64,000 nucleotides of DNA from Pseudarthrobacter sp. IC2-21 (GCF_034048115.1 NZ_CP139145.1:2108001-2172000); one strand, 5' to 3'. Positions 1-8,526 are shown, counted from the stretch's first letter. Made by a program: numbers and translations. Notes: generated from the letters alone by a model not told the origin.

Positions 1-1541
1 TAACCACGCTCGATTACAGGCTTAACGGTGCGGGCTACACCCGCGATAAGCCCCGGCAGCTGTTCCTCGTGGCGGTCCCCGAACTCGGAGGAGAGCCTGA
101 CTCATCCGTGCCCGACTCCCGCAAGGTCACCTCCTTCAGCACGGATACCGGTCCAGGAACGTTTAGCGCCGACGGGTCCGCGGTCTATTTCACGGCGGCG
201 CCGCCGGCGGACACCGACGGGCTGGCCACAGCCATCTACCGGGTGCCGGTCACGGGAGGCGAGCCCGTGGCCTTTGACCTCGCGAGTCCGGCCAGGCAGA
301 CGATCGCGGAGGTCCGGGAGTCCAGGGATGGCCGATGGCTGTTTTTCATTGCCCGGGACCTTGGCGGATCCGGCATGGACTTTGTGGCGCGCAACGCCGT
401 GCTCTTCTGCGTGCCGACTGGAGGCGGCGTTCCGGTTCCGTTGACGGACCCGGAAATGATGGATGTCCTCCCGCCGGGCAGCGGGATTGAACTCCGCGGT
501 CCGGACCGCGCCCTGGTGCTAAACAGTGCGGAAGGCACCGTGGAACTCCTGGAGTTGGGTGCCACCGGCGAGCATGCGCTCCTGGTGCACGGTGACAGGG
601 CAGTGACCGCGGCGGCCTGGGCCGGCGGCTCCCTGTTCGTGTCGTTCGCCGATCCCTCCAGCAGCGGTGACCTCGCAGCTCTGGACGATGGACAGTTGAG
701 GATCCTGACGGACTTCTCGGCCACTCTGCGGAACAGCACGGACATTACCGTGCCGCAGGAGGTCACCTTTGACGCGCCGGACGGCTATCCCGTGCACGGC
801 TGGGTGCTGAGGCCGGCAGGCCAGGGGCCGCACCCTGTCCTGCTCAACATCCACGGGGGCCCGTTTACCCAGTTCACCGTTGCCCTGTTCGATGAGGCCC
901 AGGTGTATGTGGATGCCGGGTATGCAGTGCTGATGTGCAATCCGCGGGGTTCCGCAGGTTATGGACGGGATCACGGGCTGGCCATCAAGGGCAGGTTCGG
1001 AACGGTGGACATGCAGGATGTGCTGGCGTTCCTGGACGGCGCCCTGGCGAAATATGCCGCCCTTGATGCCGGGCGGCTGGGCATCATGGGCGGCTCGTAC
1101 GGCGGTTACCTTACCGCCTGGACCATCGCACACCATCACCGGTTCGCGGCCGCCATCGTTGAGCGGGGATTCCTTGACCCGGTGAGCTTTGAGGGCTCGG
1201 CCGACATTGGCTGGTACTTCGGAGCCGGATATCTGGGGAGCTCTGACGATGCACTGGCTAACCGGAGTCCGCTCAAACTTGCCGCCAGGGTGCAGACACC
1301 CACCCTGGTAATCCACAGCGAAAATGATCTCCGCTGCCCGTTGGAACAGGGACAGCGCTACTACGCGGCCTTGAAGCGGCAGGGGACGGAGGCCGAGCTC
1401 TTGATATTCCCCGGCGAAGACCATGAGCTCTCCAGGTCAGGGCGTCCGCGGCACCGGCGGCAGCGGTTCGAGCACATCCTGCGTTGGTGGGCCCGCTTCC
1501 TCCCGACACCGGCGAATCCCGGCGAAGCTTCGAGCGGGTAG
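1..1541 (+). CDS. S9 family (prolyl oligopeptidase-type) peptidase, 5' end missing
   Basis: The reading frame is already open at base 3, so the start lies outside the window and about 512 residues are visible. The visible part is the end of a beta-propeller followed by an alpha/beta-hydrolase domain. The nucleophile motif GGSYGGYLTAW lies near residue 365 of the visible part. The downstream HSENDLRCPLEQ segment supplies the acid region, and GEDHELSR supplies the catalytic His. This pattern is typical of acylaminoacyl-peptidase-like S9C enzymes, which release residues from short or N-acylated peptides, normally in the cytoplasm. The gene converges on def with only 12 bases between them and no obvious terminator. 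The family call is firm; the substrate is unknown. Confidence 0.9.
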   Translation, partial: TTLDYRLNGAGYTRDKPRQLFLVAVPELGGEPDSSVPDSRKVTSFSTDTGPGTFSADGSAVYFTAAPPADTDGLATAIYRVPVTGGEPVAFDLASPARQTIAEVRESRDGRWLFFIARDLGGSGMDFVARNAVLFCVPTGGGVPVPLTDPEMMDVLPPGSGIELRGPDRALVLNSAEGTVELLELGATGEHALLVHGDRAVTAAAWAGGSLFVSFADPSSSGDLAALDDGQLRILTDFSATLRNSTDITVPQEVTFDAPDGYPVHGWVLRPAGQGPHPVLLNIHGGPFTQFTVALFDEAQVYVDAGYAVLMCNPRGSAGYGRDHGLAIKGRFGTVDMQDVLAFLDGALAKYAALDAGRLGIMGGSYGGYLTAWTIAHHHRFAAAIVERGFLDPVSFEGSADIGWYFGAGYLGSSDDALANRSPLKLAARVQTPTLVIHSENDLRCPLEQGQRYYAALKRQGTEAELLIFPGEDHELSRSGRPRHRRQRFEHILRWWARFLPTPANPGEASSG

Positions 1542-1553
1542 GCGGTTCATCGT

Positions 1554-2219
1554 TCAGTGAAGTTCGGGCAGGAATCCCAGCCCGGCGCGGGCCTTGGCGA
1601 TGCCCGGCTCAGCCCAGTTGGCGGCGTACTCGGCGTTGCTGCTCAAGGACCTCAGTTCCGCGCGGTCCACATAGAGGGTGCCCTGCAGGTGATCGGTTTC
1701 GTGCTGGACAATCCGCGCCTGCCAGCCGGCGAACTCCCGTTCCATGTCCCTGCCGTCAGGAGCGACAAACCGGAGCAGCACCCGTTCATGGCGCACCACC
1801 ACGGCCTGCAGCCCGCTGAGCGACAGGCAACCTTCGAAGAAGGCCGCCGTTTCCGTGCCCACCGGCGCATACCGCGGGTTGAGGATGGCCAGGAATTCCA
1901 GCGGCATGCGGTGCCGGATGGCGGCGGACTCCGGGTCGACGTCGAACTGGTCCTCCACGACCGCCAACTGCAGCGGAATCCCAATCTGCGGGGCCGCCAG
2001 TCCCACGCCGGGTGCCTCATGCATGACATTGCGCATCAGCACAATGAGCTGCTCGAGCTCGGTATCACTGATTTGGCCGGCAAAGGCCGCCGCCTGCTGC
2101 CGGAGCACGGGATGGCCGGCCTGCACGATGGGCGGCAGGACGCCGGCAGCGAGGATCTGCTGGACCCGCTCGCGGAGCTGCGCGGGCGTGAAAGGAGTGG
2201 GCGGCGAAACGGCAATCAT
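1554..2219 (-). CDS. def: Peptide deformylase
   Basis: This 221-residue protein removes the N-formyl group from new polypeptides. All three family motifs are visible: GVGLAAPQIG (motif 1), EGCLSLSG (motif 2, with the metal-binding Cys) and QHETDHLQG (motif 3, the HExxH metal site). Thr replaces the usual Ile/Leu in motif 3, which is conservative for function. The N terminus is about 35 residues longer than in minimal deformylases, as is common in actinobacteria. The ATG at 2219 is supported by a -10-like TAGGCT placed 6 nt upstream, which suggests a leaderless mRNA. The divergent NTF2-like gene begins 61 bases away. Confidence 0.95.
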   Translation of the reverse strand: MIAVSPPTPFTPAQLRERVQQILAAGVLPPIVQAGHPVLRQQAAAFAGQISDTELEQLIVLMRNVMHEAPGVGLAAPQIGIPLQLAVVEDQFDVDPESAAIRHRMPLEFLAILNPRYAPVGTETAAFFEGCLSLSGLQAVVVRHERVLLRFVAPDGRDMEREFAGWQARIVQHETDHLQGTLYVDRAELRSLSSNAEYAANWAEPGIAKARAGLGFLPELH

Positions 2220-2225
2220 GGGGAA

Positions 2226-2231
2226 AGCCTA
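2226..2231 (-). promoter_or_regulatory. Candidate -10 box of def (leaderless)
   Basis: On the minus strand TAGGCT is followed by six bases and then the def ATG. This is where transcription starting on the A of ATG would be expected. No Shine-Dalgarno sequence is visible. The -35 region is not convincing by eye. Confidence 0.5.
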
Positions 2232-2266
2232 ACCGGCTGCAGACCTGTGGCGGCGGCCCGGTGGGC

Positions 2267-2272
2267 TAGTGT
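2267..2272 (+). promoter_or_regulatory. Candidate -10 box of the NTF2-like gene (leaderless)
   Basis: TAGTGT lies 7 nt before the ATG at 2280. The same hexamer and spacing occur before the PemK-like gene at 51355. The position predicts an mRNA without a 5' UTR. Confidence 0.5.
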
Positions 2273-2279
2273 CGGAGCC

Positions 2280-2699
2280 ATGGCAGAACTGACTTCGTCC
2301 GAATCCGCCGCCCTGGGATGCGTCCTGGATTTTATCCGGACCCTTGAGGCGGGAGGCGGCGGCCAGGCGATCCGGCGCTTCCTCTCGGAAGACTTTCGCC
2401 TCGACGAGGCGCCACATCTGCTCGCTCCCGAAGGATCCACCCGGACGCGGGCGCAGGTCCTTGCGGGCGCGGACCAGAGCGGCGAGGTGGTGGCCAACCA
2501 GAAGTTCGAAGTCCGGCGGACAACCTGCGAAGGTGGCCGCGTTGTCCTGGAAGCGGATTGGTCCGCAACTGTCCTGATGAACTTGAAATACTGGGATGCC
2601 GGCGAGACGATTCGGGCCAGGACGTCATCGGTGTTTGAGGTTCGCCAGGGCTTGATCGTGAGCCAGGACAGTTACGACTGCTACTACCTGAATTCCTGA
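2280..2699 (+). CDS. NTF2-like / SnoaL-type family protein
   Basis: This small 139-residue protein has the fold signature of the nuclear transport factor 2 superfamily: an N-terminal helix (LGCVLDFIRTLEAGG), a conserved FL.EDF segment, and a C-terminal beta sheet ending in SVFEVRQGLIVSQDSYDCYY. Such proteins are often small cyclases, isomerases, hydrolases or plain ligand binders, so no specific reaction can be assigned. The frame stays open well upstream of 2280. I chose the ATG at 2280 because the homology pattern begins there and a -10-like TAGTGT sits 7 nt before it. Confidence 0.75.
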   Translation: MAELTSSESAALGCVLDFIRTLEAGGGGQAIRRFLSEDFRLDEAPHLLAPEGSTRTRAQVLAGADQSGEVVANQKFEVRRTTCEGGRVVLEADWSATVLMNLKYWDAGETIRARTSSVFEVRQGLIVSQDSYDCYYLNS

Positions 2700-2738
2700 C
2701 CCGCCGGCTGCCGACCACACGTTGGTCCTGTCATCCGG

Positions 2739-3881
2739 TTATTGCATGGTGAACCGCCGGGCCACCAGCCTGTTGGCCGGCGGAAGGCCCGCCACCGTGC
2801 CAAGCGCCGCGTTCCGCAGGCCCAGCAGTGGCGGGGCCAGGGGGCGTCCCAAGGCCATGTTGGCCCCCGCCTGCCATCGTGCGCGGCGGGCTGCTTTGCC
2901 CCGCCGTGAAGCATAGGCACGCAGAGCACTGCCTACCGGGCGGCCGGCCAGGGCAGCGCAGATAATGGGTGCCAACTCTGCCGCATCCAGCCAGCCCAGG
3001 TTCATGCCCTGGCCGCCTATGGGGCTGATTTCATGTGCCGCGTCACCGACGAGCACCGCACGGCCCGCCACCAGCCGGCACGCCAGGGACGAGCGCGGGC
3101 TGAAGCTGCTGAGCATGGTGTTGGTTTCCGGGTCAGGCCGCACCCCGGTGCGCTGGTGAACCAGCCGGGACAGCCCGGCGGCGTCCATACCGGGATCCGG
3201 GCGCTCGGTGCGGACCACCCACCGCCGAAGGCCGCCGGGAAGGGGAAAGGACTCCACTATCCCTCCGGTTTCGAGGTACAGGACGGCCTGCTGCCCGTGG
3301 TCACCGCCTGCCGCGAAATCCCCCATGATGTAGTGGTCCGGGTAGGTCTTTGTGATCACCGGGATATTCAGCAGGCTCCGCACCGGTGACCGGGCACCGT
3401 CCGCGGCGATGAGGAGGCGTGCGGTGACCCGGCTGCCCGCGCCGCCCTCCACCGGCGCTGCAATCGCCGCGGTGACCAGGCCGCCGTCGTGCATCACTTC
3501 CGACACCCGGGCTCCCCGCACGAGGGCGGAGGCATCGAGTTCCTGGACACGCTGTTCCAGTATGGATTCGGTCGCGAACTGGGGGAGGGACAGCACAAAC
3601 GGAAAACGGTCTGACACGGTGGCGAAGGACATGGACCCCACGGTCCGTCCCCGGCTCAGCGCGGTTCCGCTGCGGATCGGCACGCCGGCACGCACCAGGG
3701 CGCCGGCCACACCCACTTTGTCCAGGGCCGCAAGGGCCGGCGGGTGGATGCCGATGGCGCGGGAATGCCGTTCACGCCGGAGCCGCTGTTCGAGCACACG
3801 TACCTCCACCCCTGCCTGAAGCAGCAGACCGGCGAGGTACAGGCCTACCGGACCTCCGCCCACAATGATGACCTCAGTCAT
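2739..3881 (-). CDS. FAD-dependent monooxygenase of the type III PKS cluster
   Basis: This 380-residue flavoprotein has the dinucleotide-binding motif IIVGGGPVGLYLAGLLL at residues 5-21 and the second FAD-binding motif VGDAAHEISPIGGQG near residue 280. Both are characteristic of class A aromatic-ring hydroxylases related to PHBH. It is the third gene of a minus-strand operon. Its ATG overlaps the end of the methyltransferase gene by 8 bases, suggesting translational coupling. The likely role, by inference from context, is hydroxylation of the resorcinol or pyrone product of the upstream synthase, analogous to SrsC of Streptomyces griseus. The actual substrate is not shown by the sequence. Confidence 0.85.
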   Translation of the reverse strand: MTEVIIVGGGPVGLYLAGLLLQAGVEVRVLEQRLRRERHSRAIGIHPPALAALDKVGVAGALVRAGVPIRSGTALSRGRTVGSMSFATVSDRFPFVLSLPQFATESILEQRVQELDASALVRGARVSEVMHDGGLVTAAIAAPVEGGAGSRVTARLLIAADGARSPVRSLLNIPVITKTYPDHYIMGDFAAGGDHGQQAVLYLETGGIVESFPLPGGLRRWVVRTERPDPGMDAAGLSRLVHQRTGVRPDPETNTMLSSFSPRSSLACRLVAGRAVLVGDAAHEISPIGGQGMNLGWLDAAELAPIICAALAGRPVGSALRAYASRRGKAARRARWQAGANMALGRPLAPPLLGLRNAALGTVAGLPPANRLVARRFTMQ

Positions 3882-4572
3882 CGGGATGGGCCGGACGATG
3901 AATGAGGACCTGATGGAAGGGCGCGTGGCGCTGGACGTGCCAGCCCGGGGGAGCGGCGGCGGTCAGTTCAACGGGCGTGTAGCTGCGCCGGATCGATACC
4001 AGGCCGTCGGCGCGGATGAAGGACCCGCGGAAGGGAAGGGCGGCAAGGGCGAACAATGCGTACGCTGCCGTGCTTCGGCGCAAGTCGTTGTGCAGACATA
4101 GCCGGCGTGCCAGAGCCTGCGAATCGCTGAGGAACCGGGCCAGCTCGGCCGGCTGCAGGTGATGAATGACATGGTTGGAAATCACGACGTCGAATTGTTG
4201 CCCTTCGCGGACCAACCCGGCGCTTCCCGCCTGCACGAACCGTACGTTGGGGCTGTGGGCGGTTGCGGCTGCGAAGGTGTGGGCTCGTCTGTCCGGGTCT
4301 ATGCCGGTGACATCGATTTTCAGCTTGTCCCGCCGGGACCACCGGGTGAGGAGGCGGGCCAAATCACCTCCGCCGCTGCCGATATCCAGGACGGTGGTGA
4401 CGGTGTCGGGGGAGAGAAACGGCCTCAGTTCCTTGACATAGAGCAGCCTCCAGCCGGCAAAAAGACGGTTGACCAGTGCGAACTGCCGGTAGGTCCGTTC
4501 CAGTTTCGCGGGATCGCAGTCGGGCGCGTCCATGAGTTCCACCGCATCCCCAGCCCGCCGCCGCATCGGCAT
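3874..4572 (-). CDS. Class I SAM-dependent methyltransferase of the PKS cluster
   Basis: A Rossmann-fold methyltransferase of about 232 residues. The SAM-binding motif VLDIGSGGGDLARLL is followed by the acidic strand-2 end IDVTGIDPD and by DVVISNHVIHHL, a typical motif IV/post-motif. It probably methylates a hydroxyl or carbon of the polyketide made by the upstream synthase. The start is uncertain: ATGs at 4572, 4566 and 4533 are all possible. The first lies 7 bases after the synthase stop codon. The frame remains open into the synthase gene, but that extension is low-complexity Arg/Pro/Ser and is probably not translated. It is translationally coupled to the downstream monooxygenase gene. Confidence 0.82.
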   Translation of the reverse strand: MPMRRRAGDAVELMDAPDCDPAKLERTYRQFALVNRLFAGWRLLYVKELRPFLSPDTVTTVLDIGSGGGDLARLLTRWSRRDKLKIDVTGIDPDRRAHTFAAATAHSPNVRFVQAGSAGLVREGQQFDVVISNHVIHHLQPAELARFLSDSQALARRLCLHNDLRRSTAAYALFALAALPFRGSFIRADGLVSIRRSYTPVELTAAAPPGWHVQRHAPFHQVLIHRPAHPDD

Positions 4573-4579
4573 TGCCGGC

Positions 4580-5797
4580 TCAAGCCCGAGAAGCAGCCGA
4601 CGCCCGGGCCTGGCTCCGGTACCCGGGACGGGCTTGGCTCTGCCCGGCCTGCGGGAGCGGCGCGCCGGCCTGGCGAAGCTTGGTGAAGAGCCCTGTTTCG
4701 ACGGTGAGTCCGGGCCCGAAGGCCATCGAGCAGATGCGGTCATCGCCGTCCTCCGCCGGCAGTTCCAGGATGTGCTTGAGCACAAACAGAACGGTGGCGC
4801 TGCTCATGTTGCCGAACCTCCGCAGCGTCTCCCGGGCAGGGACCAGTTGCTCGTCCGAAAGCTCCAGGCGCGATTGCACTTTGTCCAGGATGCTGCGTCC
4901 ACCGGGATGAATGGCCCAGTGGCGGATGTCACGGTAGGGGAGTCCGAGCAGCGACTGATCGCGGGACAGGAGCGGTTCGAGGGCGCCGATGATGTGGTCG
5001 TCAATAATGTGCGGCACGTAGTTGCCCAGGACCATCTCGAAGCCGTGATCGCCGATGTTCCAGGCCATGGACTCTTCACCCACGGGAGTCAGGACGGTCT
5101 CGAAGTGGTCCAGCCGGAGCAGGGCGGGTGATTCCGGAGCGTTTTGTGCGGTGACGATGGCGGCGGCCGCGCCGTCGGCGAACAGTGCGGAGCCCATGAT
5201 GGTGTCCGGATCGTTGGAGGTCCGTACGTGCAGGGAGCACAGCTCGGCGCAGACCACCAGCACCACGGCCTGCGGATCTGCCTCGCAGAACGACTTGGCG
5301 GCCCGCAGCGCCGGGAAGGCTGCATAGCAGCCCATAAAACCAAGGTGGTACCGCTGGACAGCGGGGTCCAAACCAAGCGCACGGACAATCTTGTAGTCGG
5401 GACCGGGGTTGAAGAAGCCGGTGCACGAGACCGTGATGACGTGAGTTATGTCAAGCAAGGTCAGGTCCGGACAGGCGTCTACGGCGGCCTGGGCGGCCTC
5501 AATAAATAGGGCAGTGGCCTGTTCGGCGAAGATCCCGTTGCGCACCTTGGTGGATGGATTCAGCAGGAGGCCCGTGGCGGGATCAAAGAACTGCGGATCA
5601 TCCGACCGGAACGCCATGGTCATTTCCTCGACTGCCGTATGCCGGGTTTCAATGGCTGCTGAGTCAAAGCACGTAGTCACCAGGCGCGAACCGAGCCTGG
5701 TCAGGCCGGGTTGAGCTGCGAAGACGTCCCGCGCCTCGGTCTGGATCAGCACGGTGGGCGGAACAGCAGTTTCCAGTGAGCGCAAGTAGACCGTCAT
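4580..5797 (-). CDS. Type III polyketide synthase (chalcone/stilbene synthase family)
   Basis: This 405-residue enzyme condenses acyl-CoA starters with malonyl-CoA on a single active site. The Cys-His-Asn triad is visible: Cys about 125 in VSCTGFFNPG, His about 297 in IHPGGRSIL, and Asn about 330 in FGNMSSATV. The C terminus carries about 30 residues of Arg/Ala/Gln-rich tail beyond the usual core. The ATG at 5797 opens the conserved sequence MTVYLRSLETAVPP; an in-frame GTG at 5818 would add seven residues. It is the first gene of an operon with a methyltransferase and an FAD monooxygenase, so alkylresorcinol- or alkylpyrone-type phenolic lipids are the most likely product class. Chain length and starter cannot be read from the sequence. 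Confidence 0.93.
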   Translation of the reverse strand: MTVYLRSLETAVPPTVLIQTEARDVFAAQPGLTRLGSRLVTTCFDSAAIETRHTAVEEMTMAFRSDDPQFFDPATGLLLNPSTKVRNGIFAEQATALFIEAAQAAVDACPDLTLLDITHVITVSCTGFFNPGPDYKIVRALGLDPAVQRYHLGFMGCYAAFPALRAAKSFCEADPQAVVLVVCAELCSLHVRTSNDPDTIMGSALFADGAAAAIVTAQNAPESPALLRLDHFETVLTPVGEESMAWNIGDHGFEMVLGNYVPHIIDDHIIGALEPLLSRDQSLLGLPYRDIRHWAIHPGGRSILDKVQSRLELSDEQLVPARETLRRFGNMSSATVLFVLKHILELPAEDGDDRICSMAFGPGLTVETGLFTKLRQAGAPLPQAGQSQARPGYRSQARASAASRA

Positions 5798-5894
5798 TGG
5801 TTCATTCTTGGTGAGCACCGGGCATATGACAATGGCAGGGGCTGGCTGGGCAGCCCACGGGAATTTGTCCTTCGCCGGTCCCGGCCCACGAAAA

Positions 5895-5924
5895 CGGGGG
5901 CCGGCGAAAATTCGCCGACCCCCG
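5895..5924 (-). terminator. Hairpin terminator after the secreted protein gene
   Basis: A 13-bp inverted repeat with one mismatch (CGGGGG...GGCGAA / TTCGCC...CCCCCG) lies between the stop at 5957 and the start of the polyketide synthase. It probably separates the two minus-strand transcripts. The T-run is short, so strength is uncertain. Confidence 0.6.
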
Positions 5925-5956
5925 AATGGCCTCCGGTTGTGTCCGGCGCCTGGTTG

Positions 5957-6904
5957 TTACTGCTTTACAAGAGCGTTGCCATAGCCGGCATCGCAGATGC
6001 CGTCGTGAATCACGCCTGCCCCCGGAGCCACGGCATAGTTGCTCGCGGGATCGAAGACAGCGGTGTTGACGTCCGTGACCTTGGCAGCGCAGTTGTCGGC
6101 GCCGCTCGCGCTCATGCTGGCGCCGCCGATCCACATGTCGATCCAGATGGTGGAGTTGGTTCCGTTGGCGTTGACGCCCTGGTGGCAGGGGCCGCCCTGG
6201 GGATCGTTGCCGTCGCCGCAGGTGTCTTCGACGATAAAGTAGCGGCGCACGCTGGGCAGGTAGATCCGGGTGCCGGCGGGGAAGTCCAGCACGGACTGGC
6301 CAGTGGCCTTGGAGTGGCCCACGGCGATGGTGATCGGATCAGCGTAGGTGCCGGTTCCGCCGGCAGTCTTGTGCAGGATCGGGTGGCTGATGGTGGCGGA
6401 GCCGGCCGGAGTGTTGTCGTGCCACGTGTACGCCGTTGTGTACGCGGTGGTGACAATGCGCTCGGAGGTCGAGGCCGGGAGGACAGGCGCCGGAGCGGGC
6501 TTCGACGCCGGCGCTCCACCGGCAGGCGCAGCAGCAGGTGCGGGAACGGCCATCGGCGTGCCGGACGGCTTGGGTTCAGCAGCCTTCTTTTCAGCTGCCG
6601 CCGCGGCGGCTGCCTCGGCTTCCTTAGCCTTGTCCGCCGCCTGGGTTTTCTCGGCTTCCTGAGCTTTCTCAGCTGCCTGGGCCTTCTCGGCAGCGGCAGC
6701 TGCTTCGGCCTTTTCGGCGGCGGCGCGCTGGGTGGTACCCACCGCATCAGCCGATTTGTCGTGTGTGGAGCTCGCTTCAACCCCGGTGTTGGCCGAGACG
6801 GAAGATGGTGCGGATGAGTTGGGGACGCCGGTCACGGAACCACAAGCCGAGGTGGCGAGTAGGACCGAGAGCATGCCGGCGGCCAGCAGATTGTTTCTGC
6901 GCAT
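5957..6904 (-). CDS. Secreted protein with Ala/Glu/Lys-rich linker and 3D/double-psi-barrel-like domain
   Basis: This 315-residue exported protein has a signal peptide (MRRNNLLAAGMLSVLLATSAC), possibly an imperfect lipobox with Thr at -3. Residues 50-100 are an Ala/Glu/Lys-rich low-complexity stretch, probably a coiled coil or wall spacer, followed by a Pro/Ala linker. The C-terminal 150 residues contain YFIVEDTCGDG, WIDMWIGG and GAGVIHDGICDAGYGN, resembling the Asp-rich 3D/RlpA-like double-psi barrel of wall-active proteins. The same domain forms nearly all of the protein at 13059-13652. The ATG at 6904 is preceded by GAAGAGG about 11 nt away. The enzymatic role, perhaps polysaccharide or peptidoglycan binding or cleavage, is not established. 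Confidence 0.8.
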   Translation of the reverse strand: MRRNNLLAAGMLSVLLATSACGSVTGVPNSSAPSSVSANTGVEASSTHDKSADAVGTTQRAAAEKAEAAAAAEKAQAAEKAQEAEKTQAADKAKEAEAAAAAAAEKKAAEPKPSGTPMAVPAPAAAPAGGAPASKPAPAPVLPASTSERIVTTAYTTAYTWHDNTPAGSATISHPILHKTAGGTGTYADPITIAVGHSKATGQSVLDFPAGTRIYLPSVRRYFIVEDTCGDGNDPQGGPCHQGVNANGTNSTIWIDMWIGGASMSASGADNCAAKVTDVNTAVFDPASNYAVAPGAGVIHDGICDAGYGNALVKQ

Positions 6905-7933
6905 GGAAAACAAAGCCTCTTCATGGGAGTGCGGAAACGGGCGGTCCCTGGGGACGTATCCTGCCCGGAAAGGTCACGGTCTGCGAACGCAAGGACGCTG
7001 CCACCTGGGGTGATAGCACACGCAGAAGCATTGAGGGCGCTGCGCGAGGCGTGTGCGCGGACCGGTTACCCAAACGTTACCTTGGCTGGCCCGCGTGAAG
7101 CCAATCGTCGGCGCGCCGCGAAAGCCCCGGATATCCGGGGCGAACGGCCATTCCCGGCTGACCTCGCAAAACAGTGAAGGAACGACCAAAAGCTCCCGGC
7201 TCACCGTTTGCCACGACCTCGCTGGAAACCATGGGCGACATTTCGTAAGGGACCGGGGTTGCCGTTTTGTCATCGCTCACCGGGAACTTACGGCTGCGAG
7301 AAGTGCCTCCGAATGCGCAGTTAGAGGGCGTTCCCGCAGCTTCTTCTAAGCCTGCCGCCATAACGCCGATAATCTACATTATGTAAAGTAACGGCTTTTG
7401 GGCACCCCCGAAACTGATTGCAGCCGAACGCCACTACCGCCGCTTCCTGGCTCCGCGAGGCGTCCTGGTGCGCTGTCCCGTGATGCAGGTGGCCGGCGAA
7501 TGCGCCATTGTCGGAACAATCCGGAGCCATATCGCGGCCCGCTCCCGCCGGGCGGCAACGCGCAATCTCAACCTGCTCGTTTACCCCGAGACCGTCAAAA
7601 TGGCGCGGCTCATCACCAACCTAGGATTCAATGACAGAATGCCCAGCCTTGATCGGAGCCGATGTGAAATCCACACCCTGATAGTCCACGAGATCGGGTG
7701 CCTTCTCCCGCCCGCTGAAGACAGCGAACAGTGGCGGGCAGACATAGGATTGCCGCCATGCTCGACACGTCCCACCCGCGAAATTGCCAAGCACCGACCC
7801 AACGCACACACCACTTCGAACGCCGCAGCGCCGCCGGACCGTGGATGGGCCATCTGGGGCGTATAGCGCTTCCTCATCCACGCCACTAGGCCCGCGCTCA
7901 AACAGTATTGGCATGTGATGGCACGCGGTTTGA
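6905..7933. other. Gene-poor region upstream of the secreted protein gene
   Basis: About 1 kb without a convincing gene. It holds the upstream region of the secreted protein gene, including a GTAAC direct repeat at 7065-7080, and a short perfect palindrome TACAT-T-ATGTA near 7375-7385. A plus-strand frame from about 7387 to 7866 stays open for 160 codons, with no recognisable family and no good start or ribosome site. Its first half has coding-like third positions, so it may be a decayed gene. Confidence 0.5.
7065..7080 (-). promoter_or_regulatory. Direct repeat of GTAAC at 11-bp spacing
   Basis: Read on the minus strand, GTAAC occurs twice exactly 11 bp apart, about 160 bp upstream of the secreted protein start. 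Response regulators of the OmpR family, such as actinobacterial MtrA, bind repeats of this type in front of cell-wall genes. Assignment to MtrA is inference. Confidence 0.4.
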
Positions 7934-8371
7934 TCATTGGGTTAGGCGACCGGGATCCCATGGTCTTTGGGGAGGCTTCCGTAAGACAACCCACAGAGGC
8001 CAGATCATGATTCCCAGGATGAGCAGCGTCCCCCACCCCAACCCGACAACGGACGTGTGGTTGACCAGCACGCCGGTCAAGAGAATAAGTACGCACCAGG
8101 CTGTGTAGAAGGTACGTCTTGCTCTCCGCTTCCACCATGCAAAGCCGCCCGAGACGTCCGAGGGCGCCTTTCGGTCGGGCGTAGCGAAAAGGCCAACCAT
8201 GAATCCCGCGACCAGCGGCCCCACAAAGAAGGGCGGCAGGAGTCCCAGAGCAACACCACCAGAAACCACGAGGACGGCCGCGAACACGAGCACGCGCACG
8301 GCGCGACGAACCGCTGGGCGGAGCCTGGTCCCACCTGGTTCGTCGTTCACAGCAACCGCATCCCATCCCAT
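7934..8371 (-). CDS. Small predicted membrane protein, unknown function
   Basis: About 145 residues with four hydrophobic stretches. One is near residues 25-45 (VRVLVFAAVLVVSGGVALGL), one near 48-66, and two lie in the C-terminal half (FYTAWCVLILLTGVLV and GTLLILGIMIWPLWVVL). A positively charged loop (WWKRRARRTF) separates the halves. I do not recognise the family. The ATG at 8371 is chosen because the frame upstream of it reads unlike protein; no clear ribosome site is visible. An operator-like inverted repeat lies about 130 bp upstream at 8498-8526. Confidence 0.5.
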   Translation of the reverse strand: MGWDAVAVNDEPGGTRLRPAVRRAVRVLVFAAVLVVSGGVALGLLPPFFVGPLVAGFMVGLFATPDRKAPSDVSGGFAWWKRRARRTFYTAWCVLILLTGVLVNHTSVVGLGWGTLLILGIMIWPLWVVLRKPPQRPWDPGRLTQ

Positions 8372-8497
8372 CGGGGCGTCATGAACGAATACTACTGCCG
8401 ACGACCTGATCAAAAGCCGCACCGACGACACCACAACGTGGTCGTCGCCAGACGCCCCTCGGGATCTACCTGCCGCGCCAGATTTTTCTCAGTTAAC

Positions 8498-8526
8498 TTG
8501 GCAAAATGACACGTCATTGTTGCCAA
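8498..8526. promoter_or_regulatory. Operator-like inverted repeat
   Basis: TTGGCAAAATGAC and GTCATTGTTGCCAA are arranged head to head around a 2-bp centre, differing by one inserted base. The size and symmetry resemble a dimeric repressor site. It lies upstream of the minus-strand membrane protein gene. The binding protein is unknown. Confidence 0.45.

Noticed and set aside
6560..6740. Repetitive Ala/Glu/Lys codons as a DNA repeat array
   Set aside because: The repetition is at protein level inside the secreted protein's spacer; the DNA units vary and are not an array such as CRISPR.
7375..7385. Short palindrome TACAT-T-ATGTA
   Set aside because: Only 5-bp arms in a locally AT-richer stretch, with no gene start near enough to make an operator convincing.
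7468..7866. Plus-strand ORF of 132 codons
   Set aside because: No recognisable family, no ribosome site or leaderless box. Only the first half has coding-like composition, so it is described as a possible remnant within the gene-poor region rather than called as a gene.
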